In this document: positions 1-7,887 of the stretch, piece after piece
Position numbering within the stretch: the first letter of the stretch is position 1
Layout: each line of letters opens with the position of its first letter
The notes under the pieces: model-generated
Seen by the model: only the letters and a program-made list of their open reading frames with translations
Told to the model about the DNA's origin: nothing
Databases searched by the model: none
Made by a program: the position numbers and the translations under genes
DNA from: an uncultured Trueperaceae bacterium
Lineage (GTDB): Bacteria; Deinococcota; Deinococci; Deinococcales; Trueperaceae
Direction of reading: 5' to 3'
Assembly (NCBI GenBank): GCA_913057685.1
Contig: CAJXOA010000011.1
Location: 1 to 61,958, forward strand
Length of the DNA: 61,958 nt

Positions 1-1
1 C

Positions 2-1066
2 GCGGGGCCGCTGCGGCGCGCCGCGGTGCGGCACGACGCGGTCGCGTGGGCGCGGGACCTGGTGGACGCGCCCGCCAACCGGATGACGCCGGACGACCTG
101 GCGCGCGCCGCGGCGGCGATGGGGCGCGAGGTCGGGTGGGACGTCACGGTGTACGACGAGGCGTGGATCGAGGCGAACGGCTTCGGGGCGTTGGCGGCGG
201 TGGGCCGGGGGTCGGCCCACCCGCCGCGCCTGGTGGTGCTCCGCACCCCCGAGGACGCCGTGCCGGCGGACGCGCCGACGTTGGCGTGGGTCGGCAAGGG
301 CGTCACCTTCGATTCCGGCGGCCTGTCGCTCAAGGGGCGCGACGCGATGCCGCCGATGAAGGGCGACATGGCGGGCGCCGCGGCGGTGCTCGGGGCGACG
401 CGGGCGGTCGCGCGGGAACGGACGCCGGTGCGGGTCGTGAGCGTCGTCGCGTGCGTCGAGAACATGCCGGACGGGGCCGCCTACCGGCCCTCCGACGTCG
501 TGCGGGCGTCGGACGGGACCGCGATCGAGATCGTTTCGACCGACGCGGAGGGCCGCCTGGCGCTCGCCGATGCGTTGCGGCACGCCGCGGGCTTCGCGCC
601 CGACGCGACGGTCGACGTCGCGACCCTGACGGGGGGCGCCGTCGCGGCGCTCGGGCGGGGGACCGCCGCGGCGGCGTTCGCCGACGATGCGGGCTGGATG
701 GGGCAGGTGCGCGACGCCGGGCACGCGACCGGCGAGCGGGTGTGGCCGATGCCGCGCTTCGAGGCGTACCGGACGGCGCTCGCGAGCCGCGTGGCGGACC
801 TGAAGAACGGCGGCGTGAAGGAGGGGTCGGCCGGCGTCGCCGCGGTGTTCCTCGAGCGCTTCGCGCCGCGCCCGTGGGTGCACCTCGACGTCGCCGGCAT
901 GGGCGCCGTCGAGGCGCGGCAGGGGATCTGGAATCCCGGCGCGACGGGCTACGGCGTGCAGCTGTTGGCGGAGGTCGCGGCCGACGTCGCGGCGCGGGGG
1001 GTGCGCGCCGACGGGGTGCCGCTCGCGGGGGAGGACGGCGAGGAGGTCCGCCCGCAGGACGCCTGA
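2..1066 (+). CDS. pepA: Leucyl aminopeptidase (M17), 5'-truncated by the window edge
   Basis: A two-metal cytosolic exopeptidase that removes N-terminal residues from peptides. The frame is open to the window edge, so the start and the N-terminal domain lie outside; 354 residues of the catalytic domain are visible. All family landmarks are present: GKGVTFDSGG near nt 293 (metal-binding Lys and Asp), LSLK with the second active-site Lys, MKGDMAG (metal Asp), and TDAEGRL near nt 539 (metal Asp and Glu, catalytic Arg). The canonical NTDAEGRL reads STDAEGRL here, a mild change. The gene converges on the minus-strand block that starts at 1083, with a hairpin between. Family assignment is secure; the substrate range cannot be read from sequence. 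Confidence 0.93.
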   Translation, partial: AGPLRRAAVRHDAVAWARDLVDAPANRMTPDDLARAAAAMGREVGWDVTVYDEAWIEANGFGALAAVGRGSAHPPRLVVLRTPEDAVPADAPTLAWVGKGVTFDSGGLSLKGRDAMPPMKGDMAGAAAVLGATRAVARERTPVRVVSVVACVENMPDGAAYRPSDVVRASDGTAIEIVSTDAEGRLALADALRHAAGFAPDATVDVATLTGGAVAALGRGTAAAAFADDAGWMGQVRDAGHATGERVWPMPRFEAYRTALASRVADLKNGGVKEGSAGVAAVFLERFAPRPWVHLDVAGMGAVEARQGIWNPGATGYGVQLLAEVAADVAARGVRADGVPLAGEDGEEVRPQDA

Positions 1067-1077
1067 GGGCGTCCTGC
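1054..1077. terminator. Hairpin at the convergent pepA / minus-strand operon junction
   Basis: A perfect 10-bp inverted repeat (GCAGGACGCC / GGCGTCCTGC) with a TGAG loop overlaps the pepA stop codon. No T-tract follows on either strand. It sits 5 nt from the end of the facing gene, so it may act as a bidirectional terminator; that is inference. Confidence 0.5.
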
Positions 1078-1082
1078 GTCGC

Positions 1083-1487
1083 TCAGCCGAGCGGGCGGAG
1101 GTCCTCGACGATCTGCCAGCCGACGCCCTCGGGGGTCCGTTCGAGCGCCGCCTGGAGGGTTTCTGCGAGCCACGGCGCGTACCGGCCGGCCTCCTCCTCG
1201 CTGGCGGCGAAGGTCAGGACCGTCACCTGGTGGACGCGTTGGGTGGCGGCGAGGGTGCCGTCGTCGAAGAAGGTGAACGGCGGCGCCGGCAGTTCGTCCC
1301 AGAGGACGTGGATGTCGGGATCGAGGCGTTCGGGCAGGTACGCGCCGAGGTCGACGTCGGCCTCCTTCGGGAACCACAGGTAGCCCTGCAGGATGCGGAT
1401 GGGCCGCGGTTCGTCGGGGTCGTCCGCCGGCTCGTTCGCGATGGGCAGCGCCAGGTCGGGGTCGCGCCCGGGGTCGGCGGGGGTCAC
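1083..1487 (-). CDS. Uncharacterised 134-residue protein, last gene of the oxidase operon
   Basis: I do not recognise this family. The protein is acidic and soluble-looking, with no signal peptide or membrane segment. It carries aromatic-rich stretches (LQGYLWFPKEADVD, HVLWDELPAPPFTFF) and an amphipathic C-terminal helix. The GTG start at 1487 overlaps the TGA of the upstream HAD gene as GTGA, which fixes the start and argues for translational coupling. Only the last 134 codons of a longer open frame are taken as coding; the rest is the shadow of the HAD gene. Its place at the end of the cytochrome oxidase operon gives no firm functional clue. Confidence 0.7.
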   Translation of the reverse strand: MTPADPGRDPDLALPIANEPADDPDEPRPIRILQGYLWFPKEADVDLGAYLPERLDPDIHVLWDELPAPPFTFFDDGTLAATQRVHQVTVLTFAASEEEAGRYAPWLAETLQAALERTPEGVGWQIVEDLRPLG

Positions 1488-2116
1488 GCCCCGGCCGCCT
1501 CCCGGAGCGACGCGGGGATCGGCACGTCGGGCACCTGCGTCCGCCAGCCGTCCAGGAACGTCGCGAGGTCGGGCAGGTGGACGGGGTGCAGCCCGTACGC
1601 GCGGGCGGCGTCGACGTTGCGGGCGGCGTCGTCGACGAACACCGTCGCGTCCGCCGGCACGCCGAGCGCCCGCTCGAGCGCTTCGTAGGCGCGGGGGTCG
1701 GGCTTGCGGACGTGGATCTCGTTGCTGAACACCCAGTGCTCGACCCGCGCCATGCGCGGGTCGTCGCGCACGAGGTCGCACAACTCGGGCACGTTGTTCG
1801 AGAGGACGCCGACCGTGTAGTGGTCGGGGATCGCGTCGAGCAGGTCGATCATCGCCGGACGCTCGGGGATCGCACCGAGGAAGGTCGCGCGGAACGCGTT
1901 TGGTTCCAGCCCCAAGGCGACCGCCGCCTCGAGGCGGCGGTGGAGCTCGGCGAGGTCGAAGCGGCCCTCCTCGAACGGCGCCATCGCCTCGAGGTAGGGC
2001 CCCTCGAGGGTCGCCGCGTCGACGCCGGAGGCGTCGGCGAGGGCGCGCACGGCGGCGGCGTCGAAGGTCCCGTCGGTGAAGACGCCGCCCCAATCGAAGG
2101 CGATCGCGCGGATCAC
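1484..2116 (-). CDS. HAD-superfamily hydrolase (subfamily IA)
   Basis: A predicted cytosolic phosphatase of 210 residues. The HAD motifs appear in order: FDWGGVF at the N-terminus (nucleophile Asp), VLSNN (motif II Ser), KPDPRAYE (motif III Lys) and FVDDAARNV (motif IV acidic pair). The second position of motif I is Trp and the usual second Asp is replaced in DWGGV, as in many HAD-IA proteins of the FDxGGV type. The GTG start at 2116 overlaps the ctaG stop as GTGA, and its own stop overlaps the next gene the same way. The substrate is unknown. Linkage to oxidase assembly could be incidental. Confidence 0.85.
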   Translation of the reverse strand: MIRAIAFDWGGVFTDGTFDAAAVRALADASGVDAATLEGPYLEAMAPFEEGRFDLAELHRRLEAAVALGLEPNAFRATFLGAIPERPAMIDLLDAIPDHYTVGVLSNNVPELCDLVRDDPRMARVEHWVFSNEIHVRKPDPRAYEALERALGVPADATVFVDDAARNVDAARAYGLHPVHLPDLATFLDGWRTQVPDVPIPASLREAAGA

Positions 2117-2949
2117 GCCGGGTCGCCCGCGGGCGTGGCGTCGGTCGGCGCGACGCGGGGCGGCCCCTGCGGGCCGGACTCCTCGGCGTACCAGCGGAAG
2201 AAGATGACGGCGAAGGGGATGCCGAACGCCAGCAGGCCGCCGGTCTTCATGATCGCGCCGGCGAGGACCTGTTCGCTGTGCGGGTGCATGCCGAGGGTCC
2301 AGAAGGCGTTGGCGTACGTCGGGTAGAGGACCTGGTCGGCGAAGGTGATCGCGCCGAACGTGGGGATCTGCACCACCGGCAGCAGGAACAGGTAGGCGAG
2401 GCGCAGCACGTGCGGGAGGCGCGGCAGCTCCTCGAGGCGGCTCATCAGGGGCCACCACATCATGAGCGACGTGACCAGGAAGGCGACGTGTTCGGCGTGG
2501 TGCAACGTCGAGTTCCGCAGGGCGCCCTCGTAGATGGCGGGGACGTGCCAGGCGGAGAAGAAGAAGCTGAACGCGACGAAGCCGACGACCGGGTGCAGCA
2601 GGACCTTCGACACGCGGGCGCGGCCGCCGCCCAGCAGCAGCGGGCGGAGCATCCAGGTGGGGGTCGTGGCGATCAACGCGGGCGCGGCGACGTAGGCGAT
2701 GCCGAGGTGCTGCACCATGTGCGCGGTCAGCGAGTAGCGTTCGGCGAGGTCGTGCAGCGGCGACCCCTCGAACAGGTAGAGCAGCGCGAGGGTGCCGTAG
2801 AAGCCGGCCGCCGCCCGGCGGGGGAACGGCTCGCCGGGCGCGAGGCGCGCGCGGAGCGGGCCGGCGGCAAGGCCGTACACGACGGCCAGCGTCAGCAGGC
2901 TGCCGAGCAGCACGGGATCGGTTTGCCATCCGAGGTACAGCTCGGGCAT
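2113..2949 (-). CDS. ctaG: CtaG-family cytochrome c oxidase assembly protein
   Basis: A polytopic membrane protein of 278 residues from the caa3-type CtaG family (distinct from the mitochondrial Cox11-type CtaG), needed for assembly of the copper-haem oxidase. About seven hydrophobic segments are visible. Conserved-looking histidine-rich turns include HMVQHLG, HPVVGF, SAWHVPAIYEGAL and HHAEH, which suit metal handling. It lies 19 nt after the fused subunit IV gene inside the oxidase operon, which supports the call. The ATG start at 2949 follows a GAGG-type ribosome-binding site. The downstream HAD start overlaps its stop codon. Confidence 0.88.
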   Translation of the reverse strand: MPELYLGWQTDPVLLGSLLTLAVVYGLAAGPLRARLAPGEPFPRRAAAGFYGTLALLYLFEGSPLHDLAERYSLTAHMVQHLGIAYVAAPALIATTPTWMLRPLLLGGGRARVSKVLLHPVVGFVAFSFFFSAWHVPAIYEGALRNSTLHHAEHVAFLVTSLMMWWPLMSRLEELPRLPHVLRLAYLFLLPVVQIPTFGAITFADQVLYPTYANAFWTLGMHPHSEQVLAGAIMKTGGLLAFGIPFAVIFFRWYAEESGPQGPPRVAPTDATPAGDPA

Positions 2950-2968
2950 CGCGCCTCCTCGTCGGACG

Positions 2969-4060
2969 TCAGGGAAGGTCGAGGGCGTTCCGCAGCTCGT
3001 AGACGTCGGCGGCGGTCAGGCCACCGTCGCGCTGGGCGGCGACCTCCTCGGGCGTGAAGGGCGTGAAGTCGTCGGCGAGGAGCGCCTCGTTGCCCCACGC
3101 GGTCGCGGCGTGGTTCAGCGTGTTGGCGAGGACGTCGTCCCCGAGGTACCCCCAGGCGGGCATCACGCCGGCGTACGTCATGCCCTGCACCTCGATCTCG
3201 CCCTGCAGGCCGTACAGCAGCGAGGAGATCACGTAGGTGCGCCCCGCGTCGCTGGCGACGAGGGTCGGGAAATGCTCGGCGAGGGGCGGGAAGGCGCCGG
3301 GGAGGCCCGCGCCGTTCGCCTGGTGGCAGGAGGCGCAGTTCGCGGTGTACGCCGCTTCGGCGGCGGCGGGGTCGAACGACGCGACCTCGGTCGCCTGCGC
3401 CGCCTCGTCGGGGGCGGGTTCCGCGTCGGTGGGGGCCGGTGCGGCCTCCGCGGGGGCGGGCGCTTCGTCGCCGGCGGGGGCGGCTTCGGCGCGGGCGGCC
3501 CCGAAGGCCGGGGTGGAGAGGGCGACCGTCCAGCCGTCGCTCGCGGCGGCGGGCGGCGTGACGCGCAGCGTCTGATCCTTGGGCGGGCCTTCGCGCAGGA
3601 CGTCGCTCAGCGGGCGGCTGTAGCCGTCGCTCTCGATCGCCGCGCGGGTCTCCTCGGAGATGCCGCCCCCGTAGCCGCCTCCGTAGCCGTCGCCCTCGGC
3701 CTCCCCGTGCGCCGGTTGCGAGACGGTGAGGGCCGCCTGCCGGATTTCGGGAAGGCTGGCGGGCAGCGTCATCAGGAAGGTGAAGGCGACGAACGTTCCG
3801 AAGCCGATCACCATGCCGCTCGTGAAGAAGCCGGTGTAGGTGGCGTCGTCGTCCTTGAGGTGCATGAAGTAGGCGATGACCATCACGAACTTCGCGAGGC
3901 TGAGCGCGATCAGCCAGAAGAGGATGGCGCCCGGTCCGAGCCACGCGATCTCGTACTCGATGATCGCGAACTCGACGTAGGTGATGACGGCGAGGATCAG
4001 CGCGACGATGACGTAGCCGCGGATCCCGTGCGATTCGTGGGTGTCGTGCTCGCTGCTCAT
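2969..4060 (-). CDS. Cytochrome c oxidase subunit IV fused to a C-terminal cytochrome c domain
   Basis: Residues 1-105 match the bacterial subunit IV (COX4_pro/CtaF-like) fold: three membrane segments at about 14-34, 43-65 and 76-99, with the characteristic SLAKFVMVIAYFMHLK stretch. Residues about 106-235 form a low-complexity linker (GYGGGYGGG, then an Ala/Pro/Glu-rich run). Residues about 236-363 form a class I c-type cytochrome with CASCH at 242-246 and a probable distal Met at 300 (GVMPAW). Subunit IV alone is usually around 100 residues. Since CtaC already carries a haem-c domain, this complex would hold two c haems. Stop and start signals are clean, and no frameshift is needed to give the fusion. 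Confidence 0.87.
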   Translation of the reverse strand: MSSEHDTHESHGIRGYVIVALILAVITYVEFAIIEYEIAWLGPGAILFWLIALSLAKFVMVIAYFMHLKDDDATYTGFFTSGMVIGFGTFVAFTFLMTLPASLPEIRQAALTVSQPAHGEAEGDGYGGGYGGGISEETRAAIESDGYSRPLSDVLREGPPKDQTLRVTPPAAASDGWTVALSTPAFGAARAEAAPAGDEAPAPAEAAPAPTDAEPAPDEAAQATEVASFDPAAAEAAYTANCASCHQANGAGLPGAFPPLAEHFPTLVASDAGRTYVISSLLYGLQGEIEVQGMTYAGVMPAWGYLGDDVLANTLNHAATAWGNEALLADDFTPFTPEEVAAQRDGGLTAADVYELRNALDLP

Positions 4061-4067
4061 GGGAACC

Positions 4068-4700
4068 TCAGCCGCCCGCCCCGGGAACGAAGTCCACGAG
4101 GTAGACGAGGGTGAAGATGACGATCCAGACGACGTCGACGAAGTGCCAGTACAACCCGGCGACCTCGAGGTTCGTCGCGTCCTTCGACGTCCACGGGCGG
4201 ACGTAGCTGGCGACGACGATCGACAGCAGCCACAACACCCCGATCGCGACGTGCACGCCGTGCGTGCCGGTCAGGACGTAGAACGTGGTGCCGAACAGGT
4301 TGCCCTGCAGCGTGAGGCCGAGGTCGACGAAGTGGTTGAACTCGTACACCTGGAAGCCGAGGAAGATCGCGCCGAAGAAGGCGACCCCGAACGTCCACAG
4401 GCGGAACTTGCCGATGTCGTTGCGCTTGAGCGCGTCGAGGGCGATGACCATCAGGAACGAGCTCATCAGCAGCACGAAGGTGCTGACGGTCGTGAGGGGG
4501 ATGTCGAGGACGTCCTGCGGGTAGGGGCCGGTGAGGCTGCGGCCCTTGTAGATCAGGTAGGTGCCGATCAGGGTGCCGAAGAACATGATGTCGGACGCCA
4601 GGAAGATCCACATCATGAGCTTCATGTCGGGCAGCTTGCTGCTGCGCCAACCGTGCGCCGGGACGCTCGGGGCGGCGGTGGCGGGGGCGTCGGCGGCCAT
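4068..4700 (-). CDS. ctaE: Cytochrome c oxidase subunit III
   Basis: Membrane subunit of the haem-copper oxidase, 210 residues, five or so transmembrane segments; a short form lacking the first two helices of the mitochondrial subunit, as is common in caa3 enzymes. Diagnostic stretches include MWIFLASDIMFFGTLIG, GFQVYEFNHF, TGTHGVHVAIG and YWHFVDVVWIVIF. The ATG at 4700 overlaps the ctaD stop as TGATG (1 nt), so the genes are translationally linked. It ends 7 nt before the subunit IV fusion gene. Assignment is secure. Confidence 0.95.
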   Translation of the reverse strand: MAADAPATAAPSVPAHGWRSSKLPDMKLMMWIFLASDIMFFGTLIGTYLIYKGRSLTGPYPQDVLDIPLTTVSTFVLLMSSFLMVIALDALKRNDIGKFRLWTFGVAFFGAIFLGFQVYEFNHFVDLGLTLQGNLFGTTFYVLTGTHGVHVAIGVLWLLSIVVASYVRPWTSKDATNLEVAGLYWHFVDVVWIVIFTLVYLVDFVPGAGG

Positions 4701-6616
4701 CAGTCGCCCGCGCCCTCCGCCGCGTCGTCACCGGGGTGCACGTGGTGCCCACCGACGCCCTCGAACGCCCAGCCGTACGTCGCGCCGGTCAGGACGACCA
4801 GCATGAGGATCGACAGCGGCCAGTTCTCGAACAACAGCCCGTAGCCGGCGATGAAGATCGCGAGGGCGAGGAGGAACGGGTACCACGACTGGCCGGGCAT
4901 GTGGATGCCGTGCGAATCGAAGTCCACGCCCTCCCACTGCGAGCCGTCGTCGCCGTGCGACAGCTCGGGGTACTTCTGCGCCCAGAAGGCGTCGCGGTCG
5001 GTGACGATCGGTTGCTCGTCGAAGTTGTGGTGCTGCGGCGGGCTGGTGGCGGCCCACTCGAGGGTGCGCGCGTCCCACGGGTCGTTCCCGGCCGGTTGGC
5101 CCTTGCGGAAGGCGTAGATGACGCTGAACAGCAGCATGAACAGCGCCGTGCCCATCACGAACGTCCCGGCGGTGGAGACGAGGTTCCAGATCTCCAGGCC
5201 GATGCCCGCCTCGTACGTCTGCGTGCGGCGCGGCATGCCCATGAGGCCGGCGAAGTGCTGCGGCATGAAGATCATGTTGAAGCCGACGAACATCGCCCAG
5301 AAGGTGTACTGCCCGAAGCGTTCGGGGAGCAGCTTGCCGGTGAGTTTCGGGAACCAGTAGTAGACGCCGGCGAAGAAGGCGAACAGCGCGCCGCCGCCCA
5401 TGACGTAGTGGAAGTGCGCGACGACGAAGTAGCTGTCGGTCGCCTGCGCCGTGAACGGCGGCATGGCGAGCATGATGCCGGTGATCCCGCCGATCACGAA
5501 CATGAACAGGAACGCCATCGCGTACAGCATCGAGGTCGTGAAGCGCACCGAGCCGCCCCACATGGTGCCGAGCCAGTTGAAGATCTTCACGCCGGTCGGC
5601 ACGCCGATCACGAAGCTGGTGAGGGCGAAGGCGGTGTTCGCGACGGGCCCGAGGCCGGTCGTGAACATGTGGTGGCTCCAGACGGCGAAGCCCATGAAGC
5701 CGATGAAGATGCCCGACAGGATCATGACGGGGTAGCCGAAGATCGGCTTGCGGGAGAAGGTCGGGATGACCTCGCTGATGACCCCGAACGCCGGGAGGAT
5801 GACGATGTACACCTCCGGGTGCCCGAAGATCCAGAACAGGTGCTGCCACAGGATCGGCAGACCGCCGGCCTCGGGGACGTAGAACAACGTCCCGAAGGTG
5901 CGGTCGAAGACGATCTGCGTGAGCGCGATCGTGAGGGGCGGGAAGGCGAAGACGATCAGGAACGACGTCACCAGGATCATCCACACGAACACCGGCATGC
6001 GCATCATCGTCATGCCGGGCGCGCGCATGCTGAAGATCGTCACGATCAGGTTCATCGCCGTCACCAGGCTGCCGATCCCGCCGATCAGCAGGCCGATCAT
6101 GTAGAAGTCGGTGCCGTTGCCGGGGTTGTTCGACAGGCTCGTCAGCGGCGCGTAGGCGAACCAGCCGACGTCCGGCGCGCCGCCGAGGAAGAAGCTGCTG
6201 TAGACGAAGATTCCGCCCGCGGCGTACACCCAGTACCCGAAGGCGTTCAGGCGGGGGAAGGCGAGATCGCGCGCCCCGATCATGAGGGGCACGAAGTAGT
6301 TCGCGAAGCCGGTCCCGAGCGGCATGATCGCGAGGAAGATCATCGTCACGCCGTGCATCGTGAACAGCTGGTTGTAGACGTCGGGGCTGACGAGCTCCAT
6401 GCCCGGCGCCGCCAACTGCAGGCGGATGATGAACGCCTCGATGCTGGCGAGGCCCATGAAGGTGAACGACGTCAGGATGTACAGGATCCCGAGTCGCTTG
6501 TGGTCGACGGTCGTCAACCAACTACCGATCCCCTTCGTCCACGCCGGCCGGGCCAGCAGGCCGCCGCCGGCGTCCGGCGCGGCGGGGGCGGGAACGTCGC
6601 GTCTACCGATCGCCAT
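4700..6616 (-). CDS. ctaD: Cytochrome c oxidase subunit I (A1-type)
   Basis: Catalytic subunit, 638 residues, holding haem a, haem a3 and CuB. Visible landmarks: the helix II His in TMHGVTMIF; GHPEVYIVILP with the CuB His, the proton-channel Glu and the cross-linked Tyr; SHHMFTTG (CuB His pair); TGVKIFNW (K-channel Lys); ARDLAFPRLN (D-channel Asp); and AHFHYVMGG (haem ligands). This is the full A-type set. The C-terminus carries two additional membrane segments beyond the usual twelve. The ATG at 6616 follows GGAGG with 5-nt spacing. An upstream in-frame TTG at 6628 lies on that ribosome-binding site and is rejected. It overlaps ctaC by 14 nt. Confidence 0.97.
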   Translation of the reverse strand: MAIGRRDVPAPAAPDAGGGLLARPAWTKGIGSWLTTVDHKRLGILYILTSFTFMGLASIEAFIIRLQLAAPGMELVSPDVYNQLFTMHGVTMIFLAIMPLGTGFANYFVPLMIGARDLAFPRLNAFGYWVYAAGGIFVYSSFFLGGAPDVGWFAYAPLTSLSNNPGNGTDFYMIGLLIGGIGSLVTAMNLIVTIFSMRAPGMTMMRMPVFVWMILVTSFLIVFAFPPLTIALTQIVFDRTFGTLFYVPEAGGLPILWQHLFWIFGHPEVYIVILPAFGVISEVIPTFSRKPIFGYPVMILSGIFIGFMGFAVWSHHMFTTGLGPVANTAFALTSFVIGVPTGVKIFNWLGTMWGGSVRFTTSMLYAMAFLFMFVIGGITGIMLAMPPFTAQATDSYFVVAHFHYVMGGGALFAFFAGVYYWFPKLTGKLLPERFGQYTFWAMFVGFNMIFMPQHFAGLMGMPRRTQTYEAGIGLEIWNLVSTAGTFVMGTALFMLLFSVIYAFRKGQPAGNDPWDARTLEWAATSPPQHHNFDEQPIVTDRDAFWAQKYPELSHGDDGSQWEGVDFDSHGIHMPGQSWYPFLLALAIFIAGYGLLFENWPLSILMLVVLTGATYGWAFEGVGGHHVHPGDDAAEGAGD

Positions 6617-7700
6617 GGTCGCCTCCAACGAATGCGCGTGCTTCGGTCTCGTCCGGTGTGCCGAGGCTGAGCAGGTACGCCGCCACCGCGGCGATCTCCT
6701 CGTCCGCGTCGGGGTCGTCCTCCGACCACAACGCCGGCATGTAGTTGCCCGGCTTCAGCGCATCGGGGTCGCGCAGCCAGGCCTCGAGGTTCTCTTGGGT
6801 GTTGGGCAGGATCGCCGCGCCGAGCGTGGTGCGCGTCCCGAAGTTCGTCAGGTCGGGGAACTCCGGCGTGCCGACCGGGGTCGAGCGGTAGCCGTCGACC
6901 GTGTGGCAGGTGGTGCAGCCCTTCTGCGCGAACAGCTGGTGGCCGCGCTGCACCTGCGGGTCGGCCTGCACCCGCTGGGCGCCGTCGATGTCGAACGTGT
7001 CCGCCCACGCCTCGAAGGCGGCGGGCTCCTCGGAGATCACGCGGAACTTCATGTACGCGTGCGCGCCGAGGCACAACTCCGCGCACTGCCCGTAGTACTC
7101 GCCCGCCTCGGGGGCGGTGAACACCAGCTGGTTGTCCTGGTTCGGGATCATGTCGCGCTTGCCCGCCAGGCGCGGCACCCAGAAGCTGTGCAGGACGTCG
7201 GCGGAGTCGAGCTGCAGGACGACCCGCCGGTCGGTCGGGACGCGCAGTTCGTTGGCGGTGGTGATGCCGTACTCGGGGTACTCGAACTTCCACCACCACT
7301 GGTAGCCGGTCACCTTCACGACGAGGTCGTCCTCGGTGGGCGTCACCCGCGCTTCGGTCGCGAAGATCGTGCGGACGGTCGGGACCGCGACCATCACGAC
7401 GATGATGACCGGCACGATCGTCAACGCGATCTCGAGCTTCGGGTTGCCGTGGCTCTGTTCGGGGACGTCGGTGCGCTGCCCGCGGCGGTAGCGCAGGATG
7501 ACGTACGCGAGCACGCCGAACGTCCCGATCATCACCAGGGCGCTGAGCCAGAGCGACCAGTTGAACAGGTCCAGCTGCGCCTGCGCGATCGGGCCGGCGG
7601 GGTCGAGGGCGGACTGCGGTCCGGCGAAGTCGCATCCGGACAGCAGCAGCGCCGCGAGGATCGGCGGGACCGCCGATCGAAACCACCTCGTCATGGGCAC
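6603..7700 (-). CDS. ctaC: Cytochrome c oxidase subunit II with C-terminal cytochrome c (caa3 type)
   Basis: Periplasm-facing electron-entry subunit, 365 residues. A lipoprotein-type signal ends at LLLSGC (Cys about 23). Two membrane segments follow, then the cupredoxin domain with the CuA ligands: His in VLHSFWVP and GQCAELCLGAHAYM (two Cys, His, Met). A C-terminal haem-c domain has CTTCH and a likely distal Met in NYMPALW. The preferred start is GTG 7700, 8 nt after AGGAGG; an ATG two codons on is possible but badly spaced. This is the first gene of the operon, with promoter signals upstream. Confidence 0.96.
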   Translation of the reverse strand: MPMTRWFRSAVPPILAALLLSGCDFAGPQSALDPAGPIAQAQLDLFNWSLWLSALVMIGTFGVLAYVILRYRRGQRTDVPEQSHGNPKLEIALTIVPVIIVVMVAVPTVRTIFATEARVTPTEDDLVVKVTGYQWWWKFEYPEYGITTANELRVPTDRRVVLQLDSADVLHSFWVPRLAGKRDMIPNQDNQLVFTAPEAGEYYGQCAELCLGAHAYMKFRVISEEPAAFEAWADTFDIDGAQRVQADPQVQRGHQLFAQKGCTTCHTVDGYRSTPVGTPEFPDLTNFGTRTTLGAAILPNTQENLEAWLRDPDALKPGNYMPALWSEDDPDADEEIAAVAAYLLSLGTPDETEARAFVGGDHGDR

Positions 7701-7773
7701 GTTCGAATCCTCCTGGGGGGCGGGACGGGAGACGTGCGCGCGTGCGCGCGCGGGGGCTCTAAGCGACGCGCGT

Positions 7774-7779
7774 AATTTA
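7774..7779 (-). promoter_or_regulatory. Candidate extended -10 of the cytochrome oxidase operon
   Basis: Reading on the minus strand, TGATAAATT gives an extended -10 (TGn plus TAAATT). It lies in the only AT-rich patch of the intergenic region. No convincing -35 is seen. The predicted 5' leader of about 67 nt includes an alternating GCGCGC run. Confidence 0.45.
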
Positions 7780-7825
7780 TCACAAGGGACGGACGTCCCG
7801 ATGTGGCCGGGGGCTACGAACGAAG

Positions 7826-7858
7826 GCGCCCGCCCGCCGGTCGACGGCGGGCGGGCGC
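7826..7858 (-). terminator. Probable degV terminator
   Basis: A perfect 14-bp GC stem (GCGCCCGCCCGCCG and its complement) with a 5-nt loop lies 30 nt past the degV stop. On the minus strand it is followed by the mildly T-rich CTTCGTTCGT. It is strongly placed as a degV terminator and also separates degV from the oxidase promoter. Confidence 0.65.
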
Positions 7859-7887
7859 GGTGGCTGGACGGCGAGGCGGGGCCGGGG

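Noticed and set aside
6614-6628. TTG at 6628 as the ctaD start
   Set aside because: It covers the GGAGG that serves the ATG at 6616, and the extra four residues are not needed.
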